Assembly: GCA_030537935.1 (NCBI GenBank)
Contig: JAUNUY010000006.1
Location: 1 to 64,000 of the forward strand
From: Eubacteriales bacterium
Lineage (GTDB): Bacteria; Bacillota; Clostridia; Lachnospirales; Lachnospiraceae
Length of the DNA: 64,000 bases
Reading direction: 5' to 3'
The notes under the pieces were generated by a model. It had not been told where the DNA came from and searched no databases. It worked only from the letters and a program-made list of their open reading frames with translations. Shown in pieces: positions 35,680 to 45,229 of this stretch (the first letter of the stretch is position 1; each line of letters opens with the position of its first letter). The translations under genes were made by a program, and so were the position numbers.

Positions 35680-36988
35680 CCGCCTCCTCTTCCAATCGTC
35701 GCCGAAAGTCCCGCATCGCCCGTTCCGCACCGGAATCGGTCGGTTGATAAAAGACCCGATCGACAAGCTCATCCGGGAGATATTGTTGCTTCACATAATG
35801 ATTCGTGTAACTATGGGCATATTTGTACCCCTGCCCGTGTCCCAGGGACGCCGCTCCGGTGTAGGAACCGTCCCGTAGATGAGCCGGCACATCGAAGTCA
35901 CCCTCCTTGACGGCCGCCATGGCGGCATCAATGCCCATGTAGGTCGCATTACTCTTCGGTGCCATGGCAACATATACCGCCGCCTCCGCAAGAATAATCC
36001 TGCCCTCCGGCATACCGATCCGTTCCACCGCCGCAGCGGCGTTCACGGCCACGACCAATGCCATGGGGTCGGCCAGCGAAACATCCTCCGCCGCACATAT
36101 CATAATTCGGCGGGCGATGAACTTGACATCCTCTCCGGCATAAAGCATTTTCGCCAAATAGTACAAGACGGCATCCGGATCGCTCCCGCGCATACTTTTG
36201 ATAAAAGCGGAAATCGTATCATAATGATTATCGCCGCCTTTATCATAATTCACCCGCGGTGCCTGCATGCATTCATGAACAACCGCCGCATCGATGACAA
36301 TGACACCGTTCTCATCCGGCGGCGTCGTCAATACGGCCAACTCAACGGCATTATAGGCACGACGGGCATCACCGTTTGCTAATCGTGCTATCGTACCACG
36401 GGCATCTGCCCGAAAATCAATCTGTTTATCGGGATATCCGCGGCGTACCGCGATATCCGTCATTTTCAGTATATCCGCCTCACTCAATTTTTTCAATTGA
36501 AAAATGCCGGAACGCGAAACCAGTGCCGAATTCACCTCGAAATACGGATTCTCCGTCGTCGCACCGATAAGCGTTACAACACCTTCTTCTACATATGGTA
36601 AAAGAAAATCTTGTTGCCCCTTGTTAAAGCGATGAATCTCATCAATGAACAGAATGGTCCGTTTCCCGTACATGGCCAAGACTTCTTTCGCCCGCTTGAC
36701 CACCTCCTGAAGGTCTTTTTTCCCCGCAACCGTTGCATTGACCGTCACAAACGAAGCTTTCGTCGTATTCGCTATCACGGTCGCAAGAGAAGTCTTTCCC
36801 GTCCCCGGCGGTCCATATAGGATGACGGAACGTAGTCGATCCGCCTCAATACAACGACGCAGCAGTTTGCCCGGACCGATGATATGCTCCTGACCGATGA
36901 AATCATCCAGCTTCTCCGGACGCATCCGATATGCCAAGGGCGCTCGCTCCGCCTTTTCCTTCGTTTCCATATATTCAAACAGATCCAT
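35672..36988 (-). CDS. rarA: Replication-associated recombination protein A
   Basis: A 438-residue RarA (MgsA) AAA+ ATPase that acts at stalled replication forks. Motifs: the N-terminal [18 protein letters not shown], Walker [10 protein letters not shown], Walker [15 protein letters not shown], and the C-terminal tetramerisation region with [12 protein letters not shown]. Length is standard. It overlaps genes on both sides and belongs to the parA-led run. Confidence 0.96.
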   Translation of the reverse strand: MDLFEYMETKEKAERAPLAYRMRPEKLDDFIGQEHIIGPGKLLRRCIEADRLRSVILYGPPGTGKTSLATVIANTTKASFVTVNATVAGKKDLQEVVKRAKEVLAMYGKRTILFIDEIHRFNKGQQDFLLPYVEEGVVTLIGATTENPYFEVNSALVSRSGIFQLKKLSEADILKMTDIAVRRGYPDKQIDFRADARGTIARLANGDARRAYNAVELAVLTTPPDENGVIVIDAAVVHECMQAPRVNYDKGGDNHYDTISAFIKSMRGSDPDAVLYYLAKMLYAGEDVKFIARRIMICAAEDVSLADPMALVVAVNAAAAVERIGMPEGRIILAEAAVYVAMAPKSNATYMGIDAAMAAVKEGDFDVPAHLRDGSYTGAASLGHGQGYKYAHSYTNHYVKQQYLPDELVDRVFYQPTDSGAERAMRDFRRRLEEEADE

Positions 36989-38720
36989 AATCGCTCCTTC
37001 CGCCGTCTCCGGTCAATAAGCCGTGATATAATCCTTGCGCCGCCGATAACACCTCATGTGTACCGGCTTCCACAACCTTTCCATCCTGAATAACCCAGAT
37101 TTCATCCGCACTTCGGACGGTTGCCAAACGATGTGCCGCCACAAAGACCGTCTTTCCCTCGGCAAGACGGTCAAATGCTTCCGAAATTCGTAAAGCATGA
37201 TCCGCATCCATATCCGATGTTGCCTCATCCAGTAACAAGATGTCGGCGGAGAGTAACATCGCCCTTGCGATACCGATGAACTGACGTTCTCCACGGGAAA
37301 GATTGGCTCCCCCTTCCGTCACCGGCGTATCATATCCTTGCGGTAAACGCATAATAAACGGATGGGCACAAGCATTGCGGGCAGCCTCGATAATCCGATC
37401 ACGGTCGGTCACGCCCGTCCCGTACGCAATATTCTCCGCAACGGTTCCCCGTCGTAAAAAACTGTCCTGCAACACCGCACAAAACGGTTTCCGCCGCTCG
37501 TCAGACGACAAGTTCCGTACGTCTCTGCCGTTCAAAAGAATACGACCGCCCGTCGGCCGGTACAAACCGGTAATCAAATGTAATAACGTCGTTTTCCCGC
37601 CGCCCGTCGGCCCGGCCAAGACGATTTTTTCACCCGTACGCACTTGTCGATCCACATACATCTGAAACGGTGCGCCCGAATATGAAAATGACACCTTATC
37701 CAGTTGCAAGAGCGGTGCAGCCGATTGTTTTTCAACCGGCTGCACCGGCACCGAGTCGTACAACGCATCTGCCGGTAGCGCAAAAAAATCCTCTATACGC
37801 CTTGCACAAACCACAGCACTCTGCCATTGCGTAATCATCGCCGTTAAATCATAAAACGGCGCAATAAATTGTCCCGTATACTTCAACAGCGCCAACATCC
37901 AGCCGACACTTAAACTCCCGTCCGCCACGCCAAAAGCACAGTAGACTGCAACGACGGTATAAATAACGGCATTCAAAAAACGTGTTGCGGGATTGGGCAG
38001 CGCGGCAAAGAATTGACCCCGCACACCCGCATCGACCATTCGATCCGTTATACCATGCAGATGTTGTCGATTCACGCCGTCCCTGTCACAAACGGCTTGT
38101 TCCGTTCTCGTGCTGAAGATTTCTTCGATAAAATCGCTCATTTCCGCCCGCAACTCGGCGGTTTTTTGAAAATAACGGTAGGCATTCTTTGCAATAAACA
38201 ATGTAATAATGAGAATAAAGGGAATGAAACAGGAAAGCATGACGGCCGCCGTCGGTCGCACGACAAACAAAACGACCAATGTGCCCGCCACCGTCAACAA
38301 TCCTCGGAAGAACACGGAGACCCCTTGCAATAACACTGTCCCCATCGTTTCCGGATCCTGAATCAACCGGGTCAGAAAATGTCCTTTTCCCATCTGTAAA
38401 ACGGTAGACAAATCCATGTGCAGCAAATGCTCATGTGCCGCCATACGTACCCGACTGATAAAGGCATTGAGCGACCGTTGTTGTAATCGAACCGCCGCGG
38501 CTGCGGCTACCGTTCGGAGACCGGCCGTTATCAAAAGAAGCAGAACACCCCGAAAAAGGACCCCCTCCTGATTGGCACTGCCTATTGCATCAATCGTACG
38601 ACCGATGATGAACGGGAGAGAGATATCGGCACCGGCAACTGCGGCCACACAAAGCAAAGAACAGAGGAGTAACGGCCACGCCGGTCTGAAAAATCCTTTT
38701 AAATACATCATCTTACGCAT
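36975..38720 (-). CDS. ABC exporter half-transporter, catalytic-site subunit
   Basis: A 581-residue fused permease-ATPase with six N-terminal membrane helices. Walker A is GPTGGGKTT, Walker B LLLDEATSD with the catalytic Glu, and the H-loop AAHRLATVRSAD is intact. Its signature motif is LSRGE rather than LSGGQ. With the partner at 38713-40419 it forms a heterodimeric exporter of the LmrCD/BmrCD/TM287-288 type. The start choice is uncertain: ATG at 38720 overlaps the upstream stop; ATGs at 38711 or 38708 also fit. Substrate unknown. Confidence 0.88.
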   Translation of the reverse strand: MRKMMYLKGFFRPAWPLLLCSLLCVAAVAGADISLPFIIGRTIDAIGSANQEGVLFRGVLLLLITAGLRTVAAAAAVRLQQRSLNAFISRVRMAAHEHLLHMDLSTVLQMGKGHFLTRLIQDPETMGTVLLQGVSVFFRGLLTVAGTLVVLFVVRPTAAVMLSCFIPFILIITLFIAKNAYRYFQKTAELRAEMSDFIEEIFSTRTEQAVCDRDGVNRQHLHGITDRMVDAGVRGQFFAALPNPATRFLNAVIYTVVAVYCAFGVADGSLSVGWMLALLKYTGQFIAPFYDLTAMITQWQSAVVCARRIEDFFALPADALYDSVPVQPVEKQSAAPLLQLDKVSFSYSGAPFQMYVDRQVRTGEKIVLAGPTGGGKTTLLHLITGLYRPTGGRILLNGRDVRNLSSDERRKPFCAVLQDSFLRRGTVAENIAYGTGVTDRDRIIEAARNACAHPFIMRLPQGYDTPVTEGGANLSRGERQFIGIARAMLLSADILLLDEATSDMDADHALRISEAFDRLAEGKTVFVAAHRLATVRSADEIWVIQDGKVVEAGTHEVLSAAQGLYHGLLTGDGGRSDYGSV

Positions 38721-40419
38721 CCCGTACCGCCTGTTCCGCTGCCGCCAACCGTTGATACAAGGCACAATTCTTCATCAACCGTTCATGGGTATCACAGGCG
38801 ACGGCACGCCCCTCCGATAAAACCAGGATTCGGTCACAATGCCGTACCGTCCGAATCCGCTGTGCCGTCAAAAGAAGCGTTTTTCCTTTTAAATAAGCAT
38901 GTACGCCCCGCACTACGCGCTCAGCCGTACGCCCGTCCAATGCACTGAAGGCGTCGTCAAAGCAATAGACGGGTGCAGTCCGTACCAAGGTTCTTGCCAA
39001 CATAACTCGTTGTTTTTGCCCGCCGGAGAGGTTATTCCCCTCGGCACAAATCGGATGGTCCATGCCGTCTGTCGCCAACAACTCATCCAATCCCGCCAAC
39101 CGGGCCGCGGCAAGGCGTTCCCCGGGATTTGCAGTCGGATTTCCCATAGCAATATTTTCGTCCAATGTGCCCGTATTCGGTTTTCCGCGTTGCAGACAAA
39201 AAGCAATGCACCGTGCCCTGACCGACGATGAGAATCCGCTCGGATCCGCTTCATAAAACGATATCGTTCCATTAGTCGGTGTATAACGTCCGCACAATAA
39301 GTGTAAAAGGGTACTTTTCCCTGAACCCGTCCCGCCTATGATGCCGATGTGTTCCCCCTGCTTTATATGCAAATTTAAATCTGAAACGGCAGATGCCGCT
39401 TTGTCTGAATAACGATATGACAGACCTTGTACAAGCCATACCGTTTTCCCGTCCATATCCGGTAATCCGGCACCTTGAACCACTTCGGTTCGTAATGCAA
39501 GGACTTCATTAATCCGACGCATGGCCGCCATGCCTTGCATCAAGACGGGTAGCAGCTGAATGATAACAACGGAAACAACCGTAATGGCCGTTAAATAATT
39601 GAAGTATGCGACAACGGTACCTTTCAGTATGATACCACGTTGAATCAAAGCGGCACCGAAAACCAAGGTTGCCGCATTGCCCATGTATAATATCCACTGT
39701 ACGGCCGGCTCCACCAGGCCCGTTCTCGTCCCGATGGACGTCGACAATTCGGTACGCTTAGCCTGACCTTTTGTAAAGCGATCTATTTCCGCCTCTTCCA
39801 TCTGCAAGGAGCGGATGGTCGTAATCCCGCTCACATGTTCCCGAATATGTAATGCCGCCTCTTCTTCATTTTCCTGTATCCGTCGAAAACCGGCCGGCAC
39901 ACGCCGCAATAAGAGAACGGCTGCAAACAGAATCATAAGAATTGCTGCCAGAATAATAAGGGACAGGGCGGGATTTAAAATAAAACACATGATAAAGGCA
40001 CCTGCAAAGAGGAACGGTGCACGGACGAAAAGTCGAATCAACATGGCCGTAAAGATCTGTACCTTCTCGACGTCAGCGGTGAGCCGCACAACCAAGGCCT
40101 CCACAGACTGCGCACCATACGCCTCCGGCGGCAGGTCGAGGATGATGCGAAATAAATCGTTTCTTAAATCCCGTCCCATGGACTCTGAAGTCTTGGCCGC
40201 ACTGTATTGACAAATGAGTGCACAGGCAAAACCGATAATTCCGATTCCCAACATCAATGCGCCGCTGCGTAAAATGTCCGCCTTATCCGTACCGGCACCC
40301 AGACGATTTATCAATCCGGCAACAATCAGCGGTACCAGCAGCTCCAGAATCGCTTCCGCCAACTTGAAAAATTGACCGCCGATAATATATCGGCGGTACT
40401 TTTTAAAATATGCTTTCAT
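38713..40419 (-). CDS. ABC exporter half-transporter, degenerate-site subunit
   Basis: A 568-residue fused permease-ATPase. Walker A GGTGSGKST (362-370) and signature LSGGQ (464-468) are canonical. The Walker B Glu is Asp489 (YCFDDAFSALD), and the H-loop His is Gln520 (LTAQRIRTV). These substitutions mark the non-catalytic nucleotide site of heterodimeric exporters and pair with the LSRGE signature of the downstream subunit, whose gene it overlaps by 8 bp. Cargo may be a drug, lipid or peptide; sequence does not say. Confidence 0.88.
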   Translation of the reverse strand: MKAYFKKYRRYIIGGQFFKLAEAILELLVPLIVAGLINRLGAGTDKADILRSGALMLGIGIIGFACALICQYSAAKTSESMGRDLRNDLFRIILDLPPEAYGAQSVEALVVRLTADVEKVQIFTAMLIRLFVRAPFLFAGAFIMCFILNPALSLIILAAILMILFAAVLLLRRVPAGFRRIQENEEEAALHIREHVSGITTIRSLQMEEAEIDRFTKGQAKRTELSTSIGTRTGLVEPAVQWILYMGNAATLVFGAALIQRGIILKGTVVAYFNYLTAITVVSVVIIQLLPVLMQGMAAMRRINEVLALRTEVVQGAGLPDMDGKTVWLVQGLSYRYSDKAASAVSDLNLHIKQGEHIGIIGGTGSGKSTLLHLLCGRYTPTNGTISFYEADPSGFSSSVRARCIAFCLQRGKPNTGTLDENIAMGNPTANPGERLAAARLAGLDELLATDGMDHPICAEGNNLSGGQKQRVMLARTLVRTAPVYCFDDAFSALDGRTAERVVRGVHAYLKGKTLLLTAQRIRTVRHCDRILVLSEGRAVACDTHERLMKNCALYQRLAAAEQAVRDA

Positions 40420-40421
40420 GG

Positions 40422-40895
40422 CTATTCCAATGTTAAATCATCCACCACGATTATTTTCTTCGCCTTATTCAAAGCATTCGTTTCTTCATCCGAGAGATCC
40501 TGGTAGGTCTCACCGCGAATCACTTCCTTTATAAAGACGTAACTGCCTTCATCCTGATGTAATGAACTCAAAACAAAACCCGTATCGTAACGATCCAATA
40601 TGGCGAGAGAGAAGCTGAGACGACCGCCCACGTTGCCGAAAGCATCATACCGGATGATACCGTGTTTGGCAAAGGTCCCGGAAGTAATCTTGTTCAACTT
40701 ATAATTCTGCTCAATCAGGGTCCGTATATCTTCCTCGTTCTTTTCTACCTGCGTTGCCAAATGTACGTTTGTGTTCTTTTCTTCCACATTTTTGACCATC
40801 TTCTGTAATTTCCGAACCTGTCGCACCAAACGTGCAATAAGCATGAATACCAGGATGAAAACCAGGGCGATGATGCCATATATGATATATTCCAT
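40422..40895 (-). CDS. DUF4446 family membrane-anchored protein
   Basis: A 157-residue protein with one N-terminal membrane helix (about 3-23), a coiled-coil stretch (about 25-65) and a small C-terminal domain with KHGIIRYDAFGNVGGRLSFSLAILD, characteristic of DUF4446. This family often sits beside parB near clostridial origins; its function is unknown. It begins 9 bp after parB and is 2 bp before the exporter gene. Confidence 0.85.
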   Translation of the reverse strand: MEYIIYGIIALVFILVFMLIARLVRQVRKLQKMVKNVEEKNTNVHLATQVEKNEEDIRTLIEQNYKLNKITSGTFAKHGIIRYDAFGNVGGRLSFSLAILDRYDTGFVLSSLHQDEGSYVFIKEVIRGETYQDLSDEETNALNKAKKIIVVDDLTLE

Positions 40896-40904
40896 CTTTT
40901 TCTC

Positions 40905-41741
40905 CTACTTTAAGATCTCTATGAGCCGTTCCAACTCATCCAGAGAATGATATGCGATTTCTATTTTTCCTTTATTTTTCCGGTTGTTGCAAATTCTGAC
41001 CTTCGTCCCCAAACCTGACTCCAATATCCGTTCCGCCTCTTCAATGGCGGCATCCTTCGTGATCGATCGACGTACGGTCGGTTGTTGCATCCGTTTGACC
41101 AAACGTTCCGTCTCGCGCACCGTCAAGTTCTTTTCCAGTATCAATGCCGCCGCCCGTTCCTGCTGTTTCGCCGTTTCGAGTGCCAGTAAGGTTCTGCCGT
41201 GGGCAGCACTCAGTCGTCCTTCGGCAACATGGGTGCGAACCGTAGCACTTAAACGTAAGAGCCGAACCGCATTGGCAACATAAGTTCTACTTTTTGCAAT
41301 AATTTCCGCAACTTCTTCCTGCTTCAAGCCGTAATTCTTAATCAACGACTCAATCCCGGCCGCTTCCTCCATGGGATTTAAATCTTCCCGCTGAATATTC
41401 TCTATCAAGGCGATTTCTTTAACTTGCCGCTCATCATACTCTTGGACGACAACCGGAACCTTCTTCAAACCGGCTTGCTTAGCGGCGCGCCAACGTCGTT
41501 CGCCCGCCACAATTTCATAATATCCGTCACGCTTGACAACGACCAGCGGTTGAATTATGCCGTGGCGACGTATGGACTCCGCCAATTCATCGATTTTCTC
41601 CGCATCAAATGCCTTGCGGGGCTGCTTTCGATTCGGTTCAATCTCGGCCGTTCGCAAAAATGTTTCACGTGAAACATCTTCCGCCGGAATCTTCTTGGCT
41701 ATCAGGCTGTCCAAGCCTTTGCCCAGACCGCTTTTTCTCAT
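40905..41741 (-). CDS. parB: Chromosome partitioning protein ParB (Spo0J)
   Basis: A 278-residue ParB, a CTP-dependent DNA clamp that loads at parS. The N-terminal clamp domain has IQPLVVV and GERRWRAAKQAG; then ENIQREDLNPMEEA and a helix-turn-helix (QEEVAEIIAKSRTYVANAVRLLRL). The C-terminal dimerisation region ends in IEIAYHSLDELERLIEIL. One parS (41661-41676) lies inside the 5' end of the gene. parA is 1 bp upstream. Confidence 0.96.
   Translation of the reverse strand: MRKSGLGKGLDSLIAKKIPAEDVSRETFLRTAEIEPNRKQPRKAFDAEKIDELAESIRRHGIIQPLVVVKRDGYYEIVAGERRWRAAKQAGLKKVPVVVQEYDERQVKEIALIENIQREDLNPMEEAAGIESLIKNYGLKQEEVAEIIAKSRTYVANAVRLLRLSATVRTHVAEGRLSAAHGRTLLALETAKQQERAAALILEKNLTVRETERLVKRMQQPTVRRSITKDAAIEEAERILESGLGTKVRICNNRKNKGKIEIAYHSLDELERLIEILK
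41661..41676. promoter_or_regulatory. parS site within parB
   Basis: A perfect match to the 16-bp consensus TGTTTCACGTGAAACA, inside the parB coding region near its start. Confidence 0.93.
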
Positions 41742-41742
41742 A

Positions 41743-42519
41743 TTATACCTCTTTCCGCCATCCTTTATTCTTCTTAATTAATTCCTTTGCCAACTTTTTA
41801 TAAGCAATTGCACCGGATGAACGATGGTCAAAGTAGTTAATCGGCAAACCGAAACTTGGTGCCTCCGCCAAACGAACATTTCTGGGAATCTTAATTTCAA
41901 AAATATATTCCTCCAGATGCTCCTCCACATTGGCGATAACTTCAACCGTCAAATTTGTTCTCATATCGCACATCGTAAAGACGATGCCCTCCACCGTAAG
42001 ATGGGGATTCAAACGTTCTCGAATCAGAGAAACCGTATACATCAGCTGACTCAATCCTTCCAATGCATAATACTCACATTGGATAGGTACCAGGATACTG
42101 TCCGAAGCACTCAAGGCGTTAATGGTCAGGGTTGAAAGCGAGGGTGGACAGTCAATGATGATAAAATCATATTCGTCCTTTATAGGCGCCAATGCTCGCG
42201 CCAACTTATATTCTTTATCCTCCGTGCCGATAAGCTCGACCTCGATACCTGCCAATTCAACACATCCCGGCATCAATGACAAGTTTTTGAACGGTGTATC
42301 ACGTACCGCCTCGTGCGCACTGCAATGACCCAGCAGTAAGTTATAAACACCCTCGGTATCTCGTTCAGCACCGCAACCGCCGGTCGCATTAGCCTGGGGA
42401 TCCATATCCACCAAAAGCGTCCTTTTTTTCCGGTCTGCAAGGGCCGCAGCTAAATTTACGGCGGTTGTCGTCTTTCCGACACCACCTTTCTGATTGGAAA
42501 TCGAAATTATCTTCGCCAT
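41743..42519 (-). CDS. parA: Chromosome partitioning ATPase ParA (Soj)
   Basis: A 258-residue deviant Walker ATPase working with ParB-parS in origin segregation and, in Bacillus relatives, control of DnaA. The KGGVGKTTTAVNLAAAL P-loop starts at about residue 10; DMDPQANATGG and DCPPSLSTLTINAL follow. Length is normal for chromosomal Soj without an N-terminal extension. A minus-strand TATAAT at 42538-42543 just upstream suggests the promoter of the parA-parB-DUF4446-exporter-rarA-phosphodiesterase-trkH run. Confidence 0.96.
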   Translation of the reverse strand: MAKIISISNQKGGVGKTTTAVNLAAALADRKKRTLLVDMDPQANATGGCGAERDTEGVYNLLLGHCSAHEAVRDTPFKNLSLMPGCVELAGIEVELIGTEDKEYKLARALAPIKDEYDFIIIDCPPSLSTLTINALSASDSILVPIQCEYYALEGLSQLMYTVSLIRERLNPHLTVEGIVFTMCDMRTNLTVEVIANVEEHLEEYIFEIKIPRNVRLAEAPSFGLPINYFDHRSSGAIAYKKLAKELIKKNKGWRKEV

Positions 42520-42537
42520 GTCGCCTCCTTACCCGCT

Positions 42538-42543
42538 ATTATA
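42538..42543 (-). promoter_or_regulatory. Probable -10 element for parA
   Basis: A perfect TATAAT on the minus strand 19 bp before the parA ATG. The -35 region is poor, so confidence is modest. Confidence 0.4.
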
Positions 42544-42609
42544 GCATTAAAGCCTTCAAAAATCCACGTACAGTATCCGTTTTATCCGTCGGATATCTAT
42601 CTGTTAATA

Positions 42610-42625
42610 TGTTTCACGTGAAACA
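42610..42625. promoter_or_regulatory. parS site
   Basis: Perfect 16-bp parS palindrome, about 90 bp upstream of parA. Confidence 0.95.
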
Positions 42626-42953
42626 TTAAGGGGTTCGTTTTTACGGAATAATATGTTGTTTGCCTCGCTCAAAATTGGTAAAGCACGACTTGAAAACGCC
42701 GGCCGGTAGAGAATGACTTTAATAACCCACGGAGCAGACTGCAAACAACGATACTTCCATGTCTCTCGTACGGTCATTACAATTTCTTGCAATCCTTATT
42801 TGTTGTTTTTTTTAAAGCGGGTATGACTCTTGGCCCAAACTATAAAGCCTCGCATAGACAATCGTACATGTACTGCCATAATTATGTATCATGCGAACAA
42901 TGCTTCTTATAAGAGCAGCAGGAGTTGGGCATCTGGCTGTACACCGTATTCAT

Positions 42954-42969
42954 TGTTTCACGTGAAACA
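42954..42969. promoter_or_regulatory. parS site
   Basis: Perfect 16-bp parS palindrome in the parA to DUF3881 gap. Confidence 0.95.
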
Positions 42970-43045
42970 TTTTGTGTATCGAAAACTAAATCTGTACCGA
43001 AGAATACCGAACCGAGGTGTTTTCACGAAACAATCCATAAAAAAA

Positions 43046-43061
43046 AGTTTCACGTGAAACA
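43046..43061. promoter_or_regulatory. parS site (one mismatch)
   Basis: Matches parS at 15 of 16 positions (A for the first T). It is one arm of the hairpin described at 43039-43079. Confidence 0.85.
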
Positions 43062-43063
43062 TT

Positions 43064-43079
43064 TGTCCCACGTGAAACT
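43064..43079. promoter_or_regulatory. Degenerate parS-like site
   Basis: Matches parS at 13 of 16 positions, intact in the CACGTGAAAC half. It lies 3 bp from the preceding site and forms the other arm of the hairpin. Confidence 0.6.
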
Positions 43080-43081
43080 GC

Positions 43082-43909
43082 TCAATTCGTTTCTACAACC
43101 CCTTGTAAACGCACATTCCCTTTGAATCGACGCCCCGGCAACGGTTCTCCCAAGATATCCCGACTGTTGATATAGACCGGAAACTTGTATCCATATGTTT
43201 CCAAATCCAGCTTTAACACGATTTCTCCCGTATCGCGATTGATGATTTCATCAACCGCCAAGATATTGCCCAGCACATGATAGGTATCACATTCAACACC
43301 GTAGGGCATCAGCGTCGTTTCTATTATACGATACAGTGACTCCGTCTTCATCCGTTCCCGGAGGAGATGATAGAGTTCTTCTTCCCTGTTGATGTATTCA
43401 ATTAGGCTGTCCTTGGAATGGACATCATCGATATCCGAATGCTGAAAATGTCGATTTCGGGTCGCATTGTCCGTCTTCGATATTTTTTCGTGAACGGGTT
43501 CCTTGGCCGGCAGAAGTATCTTCCCGGACAGAGAGAATCCGCTTAAATATACGGAACACTCGGGATAGTCACCCGCTGTCAGCATCTCCGGATTTGTGCA
43601 AAGAAAGGAGAGAAGCAGTAGGTTTCGTTCGTCCTCAATCACGCCGAAATAACCCGGTCCCTCACTCCGTTCCTCTACGGCCAAATCATGGATTCGCATC
43701 GCTCGATCTCCACGAGCATACGGAAAAAAGTATTCCATGGTATATTGGTCGAATTCAGGGTTCAAATAAATCATAACCCCCATATCCAGACCACATTCAT
43801 GGTTCATCAGCCGCCCACTGTCTCTCGTAACGAAATGACTCAGATAGTTCATGGCTTCCGCTCGTGAATGTAAGCCGGTATAACCGATTGCTCTCAAATA
43901 ACGATACAT
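43082..43909 (-). CDS. DUF3881-like protein of unknown function
   Basis: A 275-residue soluble protein. The start MYRYLRAIGYTGLHSRAEAM and overall layout resemble DUF3881, found in clostridia; I assign it from memory of that family, not a search. No catalytic motif, membrane helix or signal peptide is visible. The segment KISKTDNATRNRHFQHSD (about 142-159) looks like a flexible linker. The ATG follows GGGGAGAAG. It is the distal gene of the gyrase-serS run, 23 bp after serS. Confidence 0.65.
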   Translation of the reverse strand: MYRYLRAIGYTGLHSRAEAMNYLSHFVTRDSGRLMNHECGLDMGVMIYLNPEFDQYTMEYFFPYARGDRAMRIHDLAVEERSEGPGYFGVIEDERNLLLLSFLCTNPEMLTAGDYPECSVYLSGFSLSGKILLPAKEPVHEKISKTDNATRNRHFQHSDIDDVHSKDSLIEYINREEELYHLLRERMKTESLYRIIETTLMPYGVECDTYHVLGNILAVDEIINRDTGEIVLKLDLETYGYKFPVYINSRDILGEPLPGRRFKGNVRLQGVVETN

Positions 43910-43932
43910 AATACTTCTCCCCGTCTAGGCGG

Positions 43933-45216
43933 TCAATCGTTTCGAATTTCCTTCAAACCGCCCATATATGGTATGAGTACGTCCGGTATCCGTACGGAAC
44001 CGTCCGCCTGTTGATAGTTTTCCAATATGGCGGCCACCGTACGACCTACCGCAACACCGCTGCCGTTTAATGTATGGACAAATTTTGCCTTATCTTTCGG
44101 ACCGTCTTTAAACTTAATGTTTGCACGACGTGCCTGAAATTCTTCAAAGTTGGAACAGCTTGAAATCTCAACATATCGATTATAGCTGGGCATCCAAACT
44201 TCCAGATCATATTTCATGGCAGCCGTAAAGCCCAAATCACCGATACATATCTTGACCACCCGGTAGGGTAGTTGCAGGAGTTCCAATACACGACGGGCAT
44301 CATTCGTCAACTTTTCCAACTCATCGTAAGACTGTTCCGGTCGCGTAAATTTAACCAACTCCACCTTATTGAATTGATGCTGACGTATCAAACCGCGTGT
44401 ATCTCTTCCGGCCGAACCGGCTTCCGCACGGAAGCAGGCACTGTAGGCGACATACTTTAAGGGCAGACTGTTACCGTCCAATATTTCTTCCCGATGCATA
44501 TTCGTGACCGGTACCTCGGCAGTCGGTATCAAAAAATACTCTTTTCCGTCGCCGAGCACCTTGTAGGCGTCTTCCTCGAACTTCGGCAACTGACCCGTCC
44601 CGATCATACTTTGACGGCTGACCATAAATGGTGGAAAAATCTCCTCATAGCCATGTTCCGTCGTATGCGTATCCAAATAAAAGTTGATGATGGCACGTTC
44701 CAATCGTGCACCGGCCCCTTTATAAAACGTAAAACGAGATCCCGTCGTACGACCCGCCGCTTCCGGGTTGATGATATTGAGTTCATTACCCAAATCCCAG
44801 TGCGCTTTCGGCTCGAAGTCAAAGGCCGTCGGCTCCATGAAGCGATCCGTCTCGACGTTATCCTCATCGGTATCACCTGTCGGTACACTCGGATTCGGAA
44901 TATTCGGAATCGTCAACAGAAAATCATTGAGTTCCGCCTCCACCTCGTTTACCTGGCGATCCAATACCTTGATTTCCGCCGATAAAAGCTTCATTTTGTC
45001 AAAAATCGGAGCAACATCCTCCCCGGCTTTCTTTAATTCAGGAATTTTCTTTGATACAGCGTTCTGTTCCTGCTTCATGGACTCAACTTCCGTCAACAAT
45101 TTCCGTCGACGGTGATCCAATTCCGTAAACTTCTCTAAATTGAAGTCTTCGTTCCTCGTCTTGAGTGCCTCGCGTACGCGGTCAAACTCATTTCGCAATA
45201 CCTTTACATCTAACAT
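43933..45216 (-). CDS. serS: Seryl-tRNA synthetase
   Basis: A 427-residue class II synthetase charging tRNA-Ser (and tRNA-Sec). The N-terminal antiparallel coiled-coil arm covers about 25-105 ([20 protein letters not shown]…). Class II motifs include the motif 2 region ([21 protein letters not shown]) and the C-terminal motif 3 ([19 protein letters not shown]). Length is standard. I see no T-box leader; the gene lies 13 bp after the M18 aminopeptidase gene inside the operon. Confidence 0.97.
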   Translation of the reverse strand: MLDVKVLRNEFDRVREALKTRNEDFNLEKFTELDHRRRKLLTEVESMKQEQNAVSKKIPELKKAGEDVAPIFDKMKLLSAEIKVLDRQVNEVEAELNDFLLTIPNIPNPSVPTGDTDEDNVETDRFMEPTAFDFEPKAHWDLGNELNIINPEAAGRTTGSRFTFYKGAGARLERAIINFYLDTHTTEHGYEEIFPPFMVSRQSMIGTGQLPKFEEDAYKVLGDGKEYFLIPTAEVPVTNMHREEILDGNSLPLKYVAYSACFRAEAGSAGRDTRGLIRQHQFNKVELVKFTRPEQSYDELEKLTNDARRVLELLQLPYRVVKICIGDLGFTAAMKYDLEVWMPSYNRYVEISSCSNFEEFQARRANIKFKDGPKDKAKFVHTLNGSGVAVGRTVAAILENYQQADGSVRIPDVLIPYMGGLKEIRND

Positions 45217-45229
45217 GGCCTATCTCCCT

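Larger units (their letters stand above)
42544..43038. other. parS-containing intergenic region
   Basis: The 562-bp gap between parA and the DUF3881-like gene holds perfect parS sites at 42610-42625 and 42954-42969, plus a parS pair at its right end. No gene is convincing: a 62-codon minus-strand frame (42604-42792) ends inside a parS and resembles no family. Confidence 0.6.
43039..43079 (-). terminator. Terminator built from two parS-like sequences
   Basis: Read on the minus strand, an 11-bp perfect stem (43079-43069 with 43056-43046) with a 12-nt loop is followed by seven T. It begins 2 bp after the stop codon of the DUF3881-like gene and has the form of an intrinsic terminator for the dnaN-to-DUF3881 transcript. 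Confidence 0.75.

Noticed and set aside
42604-42792. A 62-codon minus-strand frame in the parS region
   Set aside because: It terminates within a parS site, has no convincing ribosome binding site and resembles no known family; more likely chance.
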